59,862 nucleotides of DNA from JAUYIW01 sp043818555 (GTDB lineage Bacteria; Patescibacteriota; Patescibacteriia; UBA9934): the NCBI GenBank assembly GCA_043818555.1, contig JBDRFP010000019.1, positions 1 through 59,862 of the forward strand, written 5' to 3'. Position 1 is the stretch's first letter. Every line of letters starts with the position of its first letter. Below are positions 10,037 through 17,757 of this stretch, one piece after another. The notes below the pieces were generated by a model. The model worked only from the letters and a program-made list of their open reading frames with translations. It did not search any database and was not told the DNA's origin. The translations under genes were made by a program, and so were the position numbers.

Positions 10037-10711
10037 TTAGCTTCCCGATTCTTCCAGCATTTCCTCCAGTTGCCCCGACTCTTCCATGTCTGTCAGCACC
10101 TGATTGTAGATTGCCATAATTTCGTTGTCGCTGAGTTCATTTATTGTCTTTGCGTCAGCTCCGGAATCAATGAGCATTTGTCTTACTTCATCTGCTGACA
10201 CACCTTGCAGTAGACTCTGAATATCGTTGATTGTGTTGCTTGTATCTTCCACGGCGCCAAAAATGTTTTCCGTAACTGCCGTGCCCGGATTTATGCCGGT
10301 CGTGCCGTCTTCGTCATAGAGTGCCGACTCGCAGTCTGTACCGCGCGCGCAGACCGGGTCGTACCCTGCAGATAATTCGTCAGCGTCTGAGAAACCGTCG
10401 CCGTCAGTGTCTGCCAAATACGGACTGGTGCCGTAAGCGTATGTTTCGTCAAAGTCGCTAAGGCCGTCTTCGTCAGTGTCAGCGTTCTGCAGCGCTACCA
10501 TTTCCGCCATCTGATCTTCTTCACTAATAATATATTCAATTTCTGCCACTCCCAGATCAAACGGGTCGCTCAGATGACTGCCAACATAGAAAATTCCTAG
10601 CAGGAACGAAAGACCTCCCATCCCAATAACTAAAGCCAGCCCAGTTTTATGCTCATTGCTTAATGCGGGCTTGGTTTTGGTAATTAATACTCGTTGTTTC
10701 TCGCCTTTCAT
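10037..10711 (-). CDS. Membrane-anchored TSP3-repeat calcium-binding protein
   Basis: A 224-residue protein. A single membrane segment (about residues 24-44) follows a short basic N-terminus, giving a type II topology with the rest outside. Residues about 78-115 carry two thrombospondin type 3 repeats (DTDEDGLSDFDE, DTDGDGFSDADE), whose spaced Asp residues bind calcium in known families. The remaining C-terminal part is helical and acidic. It lies directly upstream of the giant Cys-rich gene on the same strand, with a 150-bp gap holding repeats, so the two may be co-transcribed and act together at the cell surface; this is inference. A TATAAT box 9 nt before the ATG and the absence of an SD suggest a leaderless mRNA. 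Confidence 0.88.
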   Translation of the reverse strand: MKGEKQRVLITKTKPALSNEHKTGLALVIGMGGLSFLLGIFYVGSHLSDPFDLGVAEIEYIISEEDQMAEMVALQNADTDEDGLSDFDETYAYGTSPYLADTDGDGFSDADELSAGYDPVCARGTDCESALYDEDGTTGINPGTAVTENIFGAVEDTSNTINDIQSLLQGVSADEVRQMLIDSGADAKTINELSDNEIMAIYNQVLTDMEESGQLEEMLEESGS

Positions 10712-10720
10712 GGCAGTGGT

Positions 10721-10726
10721 ATTATA
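10721..10726 (-). promoter_or_regulatory. -10 box, leaderless TSP3 gene
   Basis: TATAAT on the minus strand, 9 nt before the ATG at 10711. Transcription would start at or next to the ATG. No good -35 box is visible. Confidence 0.65.
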
Positions 10727-10738
10727 TCACAAATCGGG

Positions 10739-10824
10739 AGTAAGTAGATAGTAGATAGTAGTAAGTAGGCGACAAGCTTAAGTGCCCGAACTCTAACTTC
10801 TAAATTCTAGATTCTAAATTCTCC
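10739..10824. repeat. Short-word repeats upstream of TSP3 gene
   Basis: AGTAGATAGTAGATAGTAGT (10742-10763 region) and then TTCTAAATTCTAGATTCTAAAT near 10798-10822, which overlaps the 3' end of rsmA. Similar TAGAAT/TAGAAG words lie upstream of nusA at 24650-24680. Confidence 0.6.
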
Positions 10825-11582
10825 CACTCCCCAACAGACAACTCCTGAGCCCTCGCTTTTTCAGACAAGCCGATCTCGGAAAGGGCGTCTTTAACTTTCT
10901 CTGATGATGCAACGCGAGCTGCAGATAAATTCTTATGTAGCTGCTTCCTGCGTGATGAAAATCCGGCCTTGGCGATCTTGAGTAAAGCCTCGGCATGTTC
11001 GCGATCGACGCTGTCGATGATGTCGAGCTGCACAACGCTCGAGTCAACTTTTGGCTGCGGCCTGAATGATCCGGGCTTGACATTGAATAGTCGTTTCGGG
11101 TTTGTGTAAATTTGTATTGCAACCGATAGCAAACTCATCTCCCCTGCGCGCGCAAGCATTCTGTCGGCCACTTCTTTTTGTACCATTACTATCATGTGCG
11201 TTGGTCGAGCTGGTGACTTAAGCGCATTCATAATAATCGCATTCGCAGCATTGTACGGTAGATTTCCAACTAGCGCCCACGACGATCCTTTGGGAACTAG
11301 CTTACCATAATCAACTCGCGCAGCATCGGCCTGAATGATCTTGGTGTCTGCAAATCGAGCTTCCAAACCTGGGATCAGCTCCTTATCAGCCTCGACGAGT
11401 ACCAACTTTCTGTAGTTCTGTACCTTCTGTAGTTCTGTAACGATCTCTTCCGTCAGCGCCCCCTCCCCCGGCCCCACCTCAACAACAAAATCAACCGAAC
11501 TTAGATCGGCAGCTTTAACAATCTTCTTAACAACATTCTTATCTTTCAAAAAATGCTGCCCGTATGATTTTTTAGCTTGCAT
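10800..11582 (-). CDS. rsmA: 16S rRNA dimethyladenosine transferase RsmA/KsgA
   Basis: It dimethylates two adjacent adenines in the 3'-terminal hairpin of 16S rRNA, a late step in small-subunit maturation. The N-terminus reads MQAKKSYGQHFLKD, matching the family start. The SAM-binding motif VGPGEGALT and the catalytic NLPYN motif (NLPYNAANA) are present, as is the C-terminal helical domain. Length 260 residues is usual. I chose ATG 11582 because it matches the conserved N-terminus; a TTG at 11615 would add 11 residues and overlap the tsaC stop. It follows tsaC by 25 nt, so the two are probably co-transcribed. A tandem TTCTGTAGTTCTGTA word (about 11411-11440) lies inside the gene between two strands of the Rossmann domain, encoding QKVQNYRK. 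Confidence 0.95.
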   Translation of the reverse strand: MQAKKSYGQHFLKDKNVVKKIVKAADLSSVDFVVEVGPGEGALTEEIVTELQKVQNYRKLVLVEADKELIPGLEARFADTKIIQADAARVDYGKLVPKGSSWALVGNLPYNAANAIIMNALKSPARPTHMIVMVQKEVADRMLARAGEMSLLSVAIQIYTNPKRLFNVKPGSFRPQPKVDSSVVQLDIIDSVDREHAEALLKIAKAGFSSRRKQLHKNLSAARVASSEKVKDALSEIGLSEKARAQELSVGEWENLESRI

Positions 11583-11607
11583 GTGAACTGTCAACTGTGA
11601 ACTCTCG

Positions 11608-12204
11608 TTACTCAATTAACACGCTCCCCTGCCTAATCACTTCCACCTCATCACCGACAATCTTAACTGTTGTCGACGGAGGTGACGCAGGCAAGTCGCC
11701 TCCATCAATAAACAAATCTGGCTTCTGGGGTCTATCTCTAAAATTTGCTTTTACATCGCGAACCGAGTAAACATCGCCGCTGCCCGACACATTCGCGCTT
11801 GTTGCCACTAAAGGTTTCCCGAGCTGATGAGTGAGGGTTGTTGCAAATGGGTGCGACGATACTCGAACAGACTGCGTGCCATCCTGACCGCAACGCTCAA
11901 CAATCGACGATCCTTCAGCTACCGGGGCGATTATGTTAAGCGCGCCAGGCCAAAATCGACTAGCAAGATCACGCGCAGCTTCGGACAAGTCGACAAAATC
12001 GCTCGCGCTATCAACCGACGGGATCAAAACCGGCAAACCCTTGCCACCTTCGCGGCCTTTAATTTCAAAAATACGGCTGACTGCCGATTCGTTTGTAGCA
12101 TCGCACCCAAGGCCGTAGGACGTTTCGGTTGGGAAAACCACCACACCTCCGCGCCGCAAAACCTTGAGCGCTTGTTCAATTTGTTCGCTTGTTATTTGAA
12201 GCAT
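11608..12204 (-). CDS. tsaC: Threonylcarbamoyl-AMP synthase TsaC/YrdC
   Basis: It makes threonylcarbamoyl-AMP from threonine, bicarbonate and ATP for the t6A37 modification of ANN-decoding tRNAs. The YrdC-type fold is clear: GGVVVFPTETSYGLGCDA near the N-terminus, then KGREGGKGLPVLI (the K-R-x5-K-x2-P RNA and nucleotide-binding cluster), and SVRVSSHPF with ATSANVSG near the C-terminus. At 198 residues it is the short TsaC form without the Sua5 C-terminal domain. It is the first gene of a pair with rsmA. No SD is seen before the ATG. Confidence 0.95.
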   Translation of the reverse strand: MLQITSEQIEQALKVLRRGGVVVFPTETSYGLGCDATNESAVSRIFEIKGREGGKGLPVLIPSVDSASDFVDLSEAARDLASRFWPGALNIIAPVAEGSSIVERCGQDGTQSVRVSSHPFATTLTHQLGKPLVATSANVSGSGDVYSVRDVKANFRDRPQKPDLFIDGGDLPASPPSTTVKIVGDEVEVIRQGSVLIE

Positions 12205-12337
12205 ACTTTCGCTGGAAATGAGCTGTTGAGAAAATAGAAAGTGGTAATGTAAAACAGAAAGAAGAAAATCGCTTTCGACAACTAATTTCTAATATCTTTT
12301 TTCTATTACGAATCTCCAATCTCCAAACAGCTACTTT

Positions 12338-13270
12338 TTATTGTAGGCGAGCCCGGTACCAATCTACCGTTCGGGCTAACCCGGTTTCTAAATCGACTTG
12401 CGGACTCCATTTCAATTCTTTCTTGGCCTTGCCAATATCTAACACAATGCATTTTAGAAGATCCTTAACATCGCGGCGATACTCAGGCTTGGCTTTCGAC
12501 CCTACCGCAGCGCTTACCATTTTATAGATTTTGTCAGTCCGAGTTTCAATGCCTGTTCCAACGTTTGCAAAACCAACATAGCTACTTTTACCAGCCTGTA
12601 CCAGCGCGTTCACAACATCGCCAACGTACACATAATCGCGCGTTGTCTTGCCATCATTGTTGATGAACGCTTTCTCACCCTTTAAAAGTCGGTTTGTGAA
12701 TACTGTGATTACGCCAGACTCGGCGCTCGAATCCTGCCGCGGCCCGTACACATTGCCAAATCGTAATGCGACCGTTGAGAGTCCTCGCTCGCGATTGAAA
12801 AAGTCCAAGTACCACTCACCCGCCAGCTTGCTGTAACCGTACGGCGTCATTGGCTTGGCGTCCATACTCTCGTTCACCGGCAACTTTTTCTGAATCCCGT
12901 ATGCCGCACAGCTGGACGCAAATACAAGTTTCTTTGCCTTGCTTGCCGAAGTCGCTTCGCAAACATTGATTGTGCCGAGGATATTATTGTCCGCATTCAT
13001 GACAGGTTCGCGTACGGATTCGCGGTCGTCAATATGAGCTGCAAGATGATACACCGCTTCAGGCTTGATCTTTTTAAACGCGCTCGCGAGCTTAGGGTCG
13101 CGAACATCCATGATCTGATATTTAACATGTCGATCGTTGATCTTCCGATTCTTGTCCGGCTTTTGTTTGTCGATCACAACAACTCGTTGACCATCCTTAA
13201 TCAGCGCCTCGACTAAGTGCGAGCCAATAAAACCCGAGCCGCCGGTTACAATTGATGTTTTGTTCTTCAT
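12338..13270 (-). CDS. NAD-dependent epimerase/dehydratase, GalE-like
   Basis: A 310-residue extended short-chain dehydrogenase. The NAD-binding GGSGFIG is at residues 10-16. The catalytic set is SS (about 119-120, FASSCAAYG) and Y144-x3-K148 (YGYSK). RFGNVYGPRQD is the usual signature of nucleotide-sugar epimerases and dehydratases, and TTRDYVYVGDV is the conserved substrate-side motif. Likely substrates are UDP-hexoses for surface glycans, as in GalE/WbpP enzymes, but the exact sugar cannot be read from the sequence. The glycan-type genes at 18.7-22 kb are plausible partners. A TATTCT box sits 8 nt before the ATG and no SD is seen, suggesting a leaderless mRNA. Confidence 0.92.
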   Translation of the reverse strand: MKNKTSIVTGGSGFIGSHLVEALIKDGQRVVVIDKQKPDKNRKINDRHVKYQIMDVRDPKLASAFKKIKPEAVYHLAAHIDDRESVREPVMNADNNILGTINVCEATSASKAKKLVFASSCAAYGIQKKLPVNESMDAKPMTPYGYSKLAGEWYLDFFNRERGLSTVALRFGNVYGPRQDSSAESGVITVFTNRLLKGEKAFINNDGKTTRDYVYVGDVVNALVQAGKSSYVGFANVGTGIETRTDKIYKMVSAAVGSKAKPEYRRDVKDLLKCIVLDIGKAKKELKWSPQVDLETGLARTVDWYRARLQ

Positions 13271-13278
13271 ATAACGTT

Positions 13279-13284
13279 AGAATA
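13279..13284 (-). promoter_or_regulatory. -10 box, leaderless epimerase gene
   Basis: TATTCT on the minus strand, 8 nt before the ATG at 13270. No SD lies between. Confidence 0.5.
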
Positions 13285-13314
13285 TCATTTTGTGTCGTCC
13301 GGCTCAACAGCCTT

Positions 13315-13413
13315 GCGAAGTGATTGAGTGATTTCTACGAGAGGCGAAAGTGATTGAGTGATTGAGTGAATCGAATCACTTAGTCACTTAATCACTGGCG
13401 CGACAGGTTAATC
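13315..13413. repeat. GTGATTGA octamer palindrome, copy 1
   Basis: Tandem GTGATTGA units on the left face CACTTAGT/CACTTAAT units on the right, forming an imperfect inverted repeat between prfB and the epimerase gene. Related blocks lie at 26046-26090, 32447-32545, 52570-52610, 56829-56865 and 56939-56974. Confidence 0.75.
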
Positions 13414-14532
13414 ACTCTTGTCTCCCGACTTTTCTGACGCCAATCTCCTTAGCTCCGCCTCAATAAACACGCCCAAATTGCCACCAAGCACCGCCTCAAC
13501 ATCCTGCACCTCAGCGTTCGTCCTATGATCTTTCACCATTTTATACGGATGCACTACATAGCTTCGAATTTGATTTCCCCACTCAGGCGACTTGTGTTTG
13601 CCCTTTAGCTCGTCGAGCTTTTCCGCGCGCTCCTCAAGCATCATTGTGTACAGGCGAGATTTCAAAACGCGCATGGCTGTTTCCTTATTCTGCTGTTGCG
13701 AGCGTTCGTTTTGGCAAGTCACAACCGTACTGGTTGGCGTGTGAGTTATTCGAACTGCCGAGTAAGTAGTGTTTACTCCCTGCCCTCCAGGACCGGACGA
13801 CATAAATGTGTCGATTCTTATGTCGTTTGGATCTAGCTCGATGTTTTGTTCATTCAGGTCGTCCAATTCCGGAATGACTTCTACAAGCGCAAAAGAAGTG
13901 TGCCGCATTTTCTCAGCATCGTAAGGCGAGATTCTGACAAGTCTATGAACGCCTGACTCAGTTTTTAAGTACCCGTACGCGCGGCGGCCTTTGACTGAAA
14001 AAGTTGCGCTCTTGATTCCGGCTTCCTCGCTCATGGACATGTCGAGCACGTCGACTTCCCAGTCCTGATTTTCCGCGTAACGCATCAGCATTCGCATGAG
14101 CATCTCTGCCCAGTCCATGGCGTCTGTTCCACCTGCGCCGGCGTGGATTGAGATTAGCGCGTTGCCGTTGTCAAACTCGCCAGAGAGTAGCATTGCGGTT
14201 TCAGCTTTGGCGAGCTTTGCTTCGATCTGACCGATCGTTGATTCAACATCGGCGATCGTAACCTGATCCCCCTCAGCCTCTGCGACTTCAAGAAGACTAA
14301 CAGCGTCGCCAACATCGTCGCGTAACTTGGTCCAAAGCGTTAGCTCATCTTTTAGCTGCGCAGCTTCTTGCGAAACCGCCTTAGCCTTGTTCTGGTCGCT
14401 CCAAAAATTCGGCCTGCCCATTTCTGTTTCCAAATCGTCGATCTTCTTAGCAACATCATCTAAACTCAAAACACCCCAAGCATCGTTGATCCTGGATTTG
14501 AGGTCTTCTAGTTGTTTTTGTAGAGCTGACAT
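13408..14532 (-). CDS. prfB: Peptide chain release factor 2
   Basis: RF2 recognises UAA and UGA stop codons and triggers peptide release. GPGGQG, with the catalytic GGQ, lies near residues 248-250. The stop-codon recognition tripeptide, SPF in most RF2 proteins, reads SPY here (ISPYDAEKMRHTSF). The N-terminal coiled-coil domain is complete and total length, 374 residues, is normal. The start is ATG 14532 (MSALQKQLEDLK); an in-frame extension to 14592 would run into repeat sequence. The gene is one uninterrupted frame: the programmed +1 frameshift found near codon 25 in many bacteria is absent, so that autoregulation is missing. TACACT lies 6 nt before the ATG, suggesting a leaderless mRNA. 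Confidence 0.96.
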   Translation of the reverse strand: MSALQKQLEDLKSRINDAWGVLSLDDVAKKIDDLETEMGRPNFWSDQNKAKAVSQEAAQLKDELTLWTKLRDDVGDAVSLLEVAEAEGDQVTIADVESTIGQIEAKLAKAETAMLLSGEFDNGNALISIHAGAGGTDAMDWAEMLMRMLMRYAENQDWEVDVLDMSMSEEAGIKSATFSVKGRRAYGYLKTESGVHRLVRISPYDAEKMRHTSFALVEVIPELDDLNEQNIELDPNDIRIDTFMSSGPGGQGVNTTYSAVRITHTPTSTVVTCQNERSQQQNKETAMRVLKSRLYTMMLEERAEKLDELKGKHKSPEWGNQIRSYVVHPYKMVKDHRTNAEVQDVEAVLGGNLGVFIEAELRRLASEKSGDKSD

Positions 14533-14538
14533 AATGTG

Positions 14539-14544
14539 AGTGTA
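14539..14544 (-). promoter_or_regulatory. -10 box, leaderless prfB
   Basis: TACACT on the minus strand, 6 nt before the prfB ATG at 14532. Confidence 0.6.
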
Positions 14545-14555
14545 GCATTTCCTCC

Positions 14556-14680
14556 CCCTTCTGTCATCCTGAGGAGCTCGGCAATCTGGCAACTAAAATC
14601 CTTCGCTTAACGACAATCGCCCGCCTTGGATAGCAAGGGACAATCTCGCCACTGAGAGGCCAGGGGATGTATTTAATATA
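14556..14680. repeat. CTGTCATCCTGAGGAG-type intergenic repeat
   Basis: CTGTCATCCTGAGGAGCTCG followed by AAAATCCTTCGCTTAACG and CCAAGG/AAGGGAC words. A related, more degenerate block is nested at 51822-51935. No gene is seen here. Confidence 0.55.
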
Positions 14681-14724
14681 ATCCTCTCCTGAAAAATGCT
14701 TAGATAATAAATAATTCGCAAAAA

Positions 14725-14760
14725 CAGTGACTTAAGGTCCGTACGGACCTTAAGTCACTG
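14725..14760. repeat. Perfect 36-bp palindrome
   Basis: The 18-nt arm CAGTGACTTAAGGTCCGT is followed at once by its exact reverse complement. There is no loop and no T-run. It lies alone in the 393-bp gap between prfB and the Tic20-like gene. Confidence 0.9.
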
Positions 14761-14849
14761 GGAATCAAAAACCATTTAAAACACGGATTTTAATAATTCG
14801 GTTTTGAATGTCCGAAACTGTAAGCTGGCAACCAATATACGGATATCTG

Positions 14850-14925
14850 CTAGGCTAGAAGGGCTAGAGAACCAAAAAGAGCTAGCTCAACTAGCTCTTC
14901 TAGCCCTACTAGCTCCTTCGCAATA
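14850..14925. repeat. CTAG-word palindrome, copy 1
   Basis: Repeated GCTAGA/AGCTAGCTC words, first one way and then the other, just past the stop of the Tic20-like gene. Related words are at 18686-18740, and inside the O-antigen ligase-like gene near 19806-19845. Confidence 0.7.
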
Positions 14926-15255
14926 TCAAATCTTCAACTTCTTTGCGTACGCGCCAATGATTGGCATCTCCCAGTATTCACCGGCCAAAGCTTTTAAGAT
15001 TCCTCCGACTGCGAACACCAGCAAGATCAAATTAAGAACTAGAGCGGCCAACCAGCCAAGAATTGGAATGATCGCCAGGACCATATTAAGAACCATCACG
15101 CAGGCTTCGACTATGAACAGAACCAGACCCTGCTTGGCATGAAACTGCGCAAACTTGGAATTACGCGCGAGTAAAAGCGGGATAAAGCAGAGAACAAAAA
15201 CATAACCGACCGCTGCGATTACCTTGTTCTCTTGGATGTCTTTGTCTTGAGGCAT
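14926..15255 (-). CDS. Small Tic20/DUF4870-like membrane protein
   Basis: A 109-residue protein with about three or four membrane helices: one near residues 12-30, then two or three more between about 44 and 95. The short soluble segment ARNSKFAQFHAKQGL matches the conserved [FR]-x2-FH[AS]xQ loop of the Tic20/DUF4870 family. Bacterial members have no established function; a role at the cytoplasmic membrane is all that can be said. It stands alone between repeat-filled gaps on the same strand as its neighbours. No SD was seen. Confidence 0.8.
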   Translation of the reverse strand: MPQDKDIQENKVIAAVGYVFVLCFIPLLLARNSKFAQFHAKQGLVLFIVEACVMVLNMVLAIIPILGWLAALVLNLILLVFAVGGILKALAGEYWEMPIIGAYAKKLKI

Positions 15256-15271
15256 AGGAAATAATTACGAG

Positions 15272-15429
15272 GTTTATTTTCAAAAAGCTAGGTTTATTAT
15301 CGAGGGGCTGAAGTTTATTGGCTGGCGACTTGGTTTATTATTCGTGTCGCGCGCTTAGAACAATAAACATCCGTTCTCTGACAAGAAACACTTGCTCCAG
15401 GCAATAAACTATGCAGGCTGACAATAAAC
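15272..15429. repeat. GTTTATT/AATAAAC phased array, copy 2
   Basis: GTTTATT starts at 15272, 15292, 15313 and 15333; then AATAAAC at 15362, a degenerate AAGAAAC near 15384, and AATAAAC at 15403 and 15423. Spacing within each half is 20-21 bp, and the halves face each other. The array lies between groEL and the Tic20-like gene. Confidence 0.85.
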
Positions 15430-15525
15430 TTTGCTTACCGAAGATAATACCACAAAACGAGGCGCTTGCCCCGTTTTGTTTAGATCCGTGATCATCTGTT
15501 AATCCATCCGTGATCCTCCGTGGCA

Positions 15526-17169
15526 TTACATCATGCCACCCATTCCACCGCCCGGCATTTGAGAAGTGTGGTCGTCTTTTGATGGAAGCTCTGTTACAGC
15601 CGCTTCTGTTGTAATCACCATAATTGCAATCGACGCCGCGTTCTGCACAGCTGACCTGGTCACCTTGGCCGGGTCAATAATTCCTGCGGCCATCATGTCG
15701 CCTTCATACTTGTCAGTAGCTGCATTGTAACCAAATGCGCCACTTTCCATTTTAACGCGCTCAACAATTACATCACCCTTTGCTCCGGCATTTTCTGCAA
15801 TCTGATGAAGCGGTGTCTCAAGCGAACGCTTTAACACATCAACTCCGAGCGCCTCGCCATTTCCCGCAACCTCGAGCTGTTCTCGCAAACTGCCAAGCGC
15901 GGCCTCAGCGCGCACAAGCGCCACGCCGCCCCCCGGCACAATACCCTCTTCAACAGCAGCCTTTGTTGCGCTAACGGCGTCCTCGATTCTATGCTTCTTT
16001 TCTTTCATTTCAACTTCGCTCGCAGCTCCAACTTTAATCACAGCAACGCCTCCGGCAAGTCTGGCAAGTCGCTCCATTAACTTCTCGCGGTCAAAATCGC
16101 TTTGCGACTGTTCAATAAGCTGTTTAATTTGAGCCACTCGAGCGTCTATCTTATCACGCTCGCCACCGCCTTCAACAATAGTGGTTGTGTCCTTGGTAGA
16201 AATTACACGACGAGCTTTTCCAAGATGGCCAAGCTCAATATTCTCAAGCTTCAAGCCAGTCTCTTCACTAATCAAAGTCGCTCCTGTAACAGTCGCGATG
16301 TCTTCCAACATTGCCTTCTTGCGGTCGCCAAACGCAGGCGCCTTAATGGCAAGCGTGTTAAATGCTCCGCGAAGTTTGTTGACCACCAAAGTTGCCAGCG
16401 CCTCGCCGTCAATGTCTTCTGCAATCACAACAAGATCCTTCTTGCCGGTGTTTGCAATAGCCTCAAGAACCGGCAGTAAAGTCTGAACCGAGCTTAGTCT
16501 TTGGTCAGTTACCAAAATCGGAACATCGTCGTATTCTGCCTCCATCCGCTCAGAATTTGTGATCATGTACGGTGAGAGATAGCCTTTATCAAACTGCATA
16601 CCCTCTACAACATCAACTTCGATTCCAAACGACTGACCCTCTTCGATTGTAATTACACCGTTCTCGCCAACCTTGTCCATTGCCTCTGCAATAATTCGGC
16701 CGATCTCAGGGTCGTTTGCGCTAATCGACGCCACCTGCTGAATTTCCGCGCCATGCACAGGGCGAGCCATATCTTTAATTGATGCCACAACCTTCTCAAC
16801 CGCCTGTTCCATTCCGCGTCGTAGCGCCTGCGGATCAACTCCTGCGCTCACCAGTTTCATCCCCTCTTCCACCATAGCTTGCGCGAGCACAGTCGCGGTT
16901 GTGGTACCGTCACCGGCAACATCGGCAGTTTTTGAAGCAACTTCTTTAACAAGCTCGGCTCCCAGGTTTTCCACCTTGTCCTCAAGTTCGATCTCACGCG
17001 CAACAGTCACTCCATCCTTTGTAACCGTTGGCGCGCCAAATCCGCGATCTAAAATTACATTACGTCCCTTTGGACCAAGTGTAACTTTTACCGCATTGGC
17101 AAGCTGGTCAATGCCGGCCTTAATGCCTTTGCGCGCATCTTCATGAAATGTAATTTGTTTTGGTGTCAT
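15526..17169 (-). CDS. groEL: Chaperonin GroEL
   Basis: The 60-kDa chaperonin subunit, which with GroES folds cytoplasmic proteins in an ATP-driven double ring. Length is 547 residues, as usual. LGPKGRNVILDRGFGAPTVT and AGDGTTTATVLAQ (with the ATPase Asp) are present near the N-terminus, and the C-terminus ends in a GGM-type tail (MPGGGMGGMM). The start at 17169 (MTPKQITF) matches the family; a longer frame to 17268 runs into repeat words. It follows groES by 110 bp on the same strand, so they form the usual groESL unit, although the gap contains tandem AACGTT words. No SD was seen. Confidence 0.97.
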   Translation of the reverse strand: MTPKQITFHEDARKGIKAGIDQLANAVKVTLGPKGRNVILDRGFGAPTVTKDGVTVAREIELEDKVENLGAELVKEVASKTADVAGDGTTTATVLAQAMVEEGMKLVSAGVDPQALRRGMEQAVEKVVASIKDMARPVHGAEIQQVASISANDPEIGRIIAEAMDKVGENGVITIEEGQSFGIEVDVVEGMQFDKGYLSPYMITNSERMEAEYDDVPILVTDQRLSSVQTLLPVLEAIANTGKKDLVVIAEDIDGEALATLVVNKLRGAFNTLAIKAPAFGDRKKAMLEDIATVTGATLISEETGLKLENIELGHLGKARRVISTKDTTTIVEGGGERDKIDARVAQIKQLIEQSQSDFDREKLMERLARLAGGVAVIKVGAASEVEMKEKKHRIEDAVSATKAAVEEGIVPGGGVALVRAEAALGSLREQLEVAGNGEALGVDVLKRSLETPLHQIAENAGAKGDVIVERVKMESGAFGYNAATDKYEGDMMAAGIIDPAKVTRSAVQNAASIAIMVITTEAAVTELPSKDDHTSQMPGGGMGGMM

Positions 17170-17218
17170 ATGCGTTTTGTTTGAATGTTGAAATGTTGGA
17201 TCACCCGCCTTTGGCTCG

Positions 17219-17280
17219 TTCGTTAAAAACGTTAATTCGATCGACTTTAACGCCTTTAATGGCTTCAACGTTTTGAACGT
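17219..17280. repeat. AACGTT-word repeat between groES and groEL
   Basis: CGTTAAAAACGTTAA on the left and AACGTTTTGAACG on the right form an imperfect palindrome in the groES-groEL gap. Confidence 0.6.
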
Positions 17281-17570
17281 CAGCCAATTACAGCCATCAC
17301 ATCGTCAGCGTTAATAATAAGATACTTCTCGCCAGCTACCTCCACTTCGTCCGGCGCATACTTTTTAAAAATCACTTTATTGCCAACAGCCACTTCAATT
17401 GCCTGACGTGTGCCGTTCTCGAGCATTTTACCAGGACCAACTGCAAGCACTTCGCCCTTTTCCGGACGCTCCTTGCTAACAGTGTCTGGGATGATTATGC
17501 CTGAGGCTGTAACTGTTTCCTCGTCGATTGTTTTGAGGATAATGTGATCGCCGATTGGTTTGAGATTCAT
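17280..17570 (-). CDS. groES: Co-chaperonin GroES
   Basis: The 10-kDa lid of the GroEL chamber. 96 residues, normal length. The sequence begins MNLKPIGDHIILKTIDEE and carries the mobile-loop segment ASGIIIPDTVSKERP that contacts GroEL, followed by KGEVLAVGPGK. It is the first gene of groESL. No CIRCE element (TTAGCACTC inverted repeat) was found upstream; the region instead holds GAGGTTAA words. Confidence 0.97.
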   Translation of the reverse strand: MNLKPIGDHIILKTIDEETVTASGIIIPDTVSKERPEKGEVLAVGPGKMLENGTRQAIEVAVGNKVIFKKYAPDEVEVAGEKYLIINADDVMAVIG

Positions 17571-17599
17571 ACGATTCGATGGTTAATTCAGGCTGAACT

Positions 17600-17716
17600 T
17601 TAATCGATTTAAGAGAATTCGTCAAGCGATTAATTTGCAGGGAGGTTAAAGAGAGGTTATTGCGGAAAGCGAGGAGGTTAGGCCTGAAGCTGAAGAGGTT
17701 AAGAGAAGTTAAGGGA
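17600..17716. repeat. GAGGTTAA-word repeats upstream of groES
   Basis: GGAGGTTAAAGAGAGGTTA, GAGGAGGTTAGG and GAAGAGGTTAAGAGAAGTTA occur in a row. An inverted set (CTCAACCTCTCTTAACCTCC) lies at 39563-39590 after the cca gene. Confidence 0.6.
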
Positions 17717-17723
17717 ATAAAAA

Positions 17724-17751
17724 CCCCGGCGCGATGCTTGATCGCTCCGGG
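17724..17751 (-). terminator. Terminator of six-finger gene
   Basis: On the minus strand CCCGG and CGAT pair with ATCG and CCGGG around a short loop, followed by GTTTTTATT. It lies 7 bp past the stop of the gene at 17758. Confidence 0.8.
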
Positions 17752-17757
17752 ATTGAT

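Noticed and set aside
14457..14532. Programmed +1 frameshift in prfB
   Set aside because: The frame is continuous from the ATG through the GGQ motif; no in-frame TGA occurs near codon 25.
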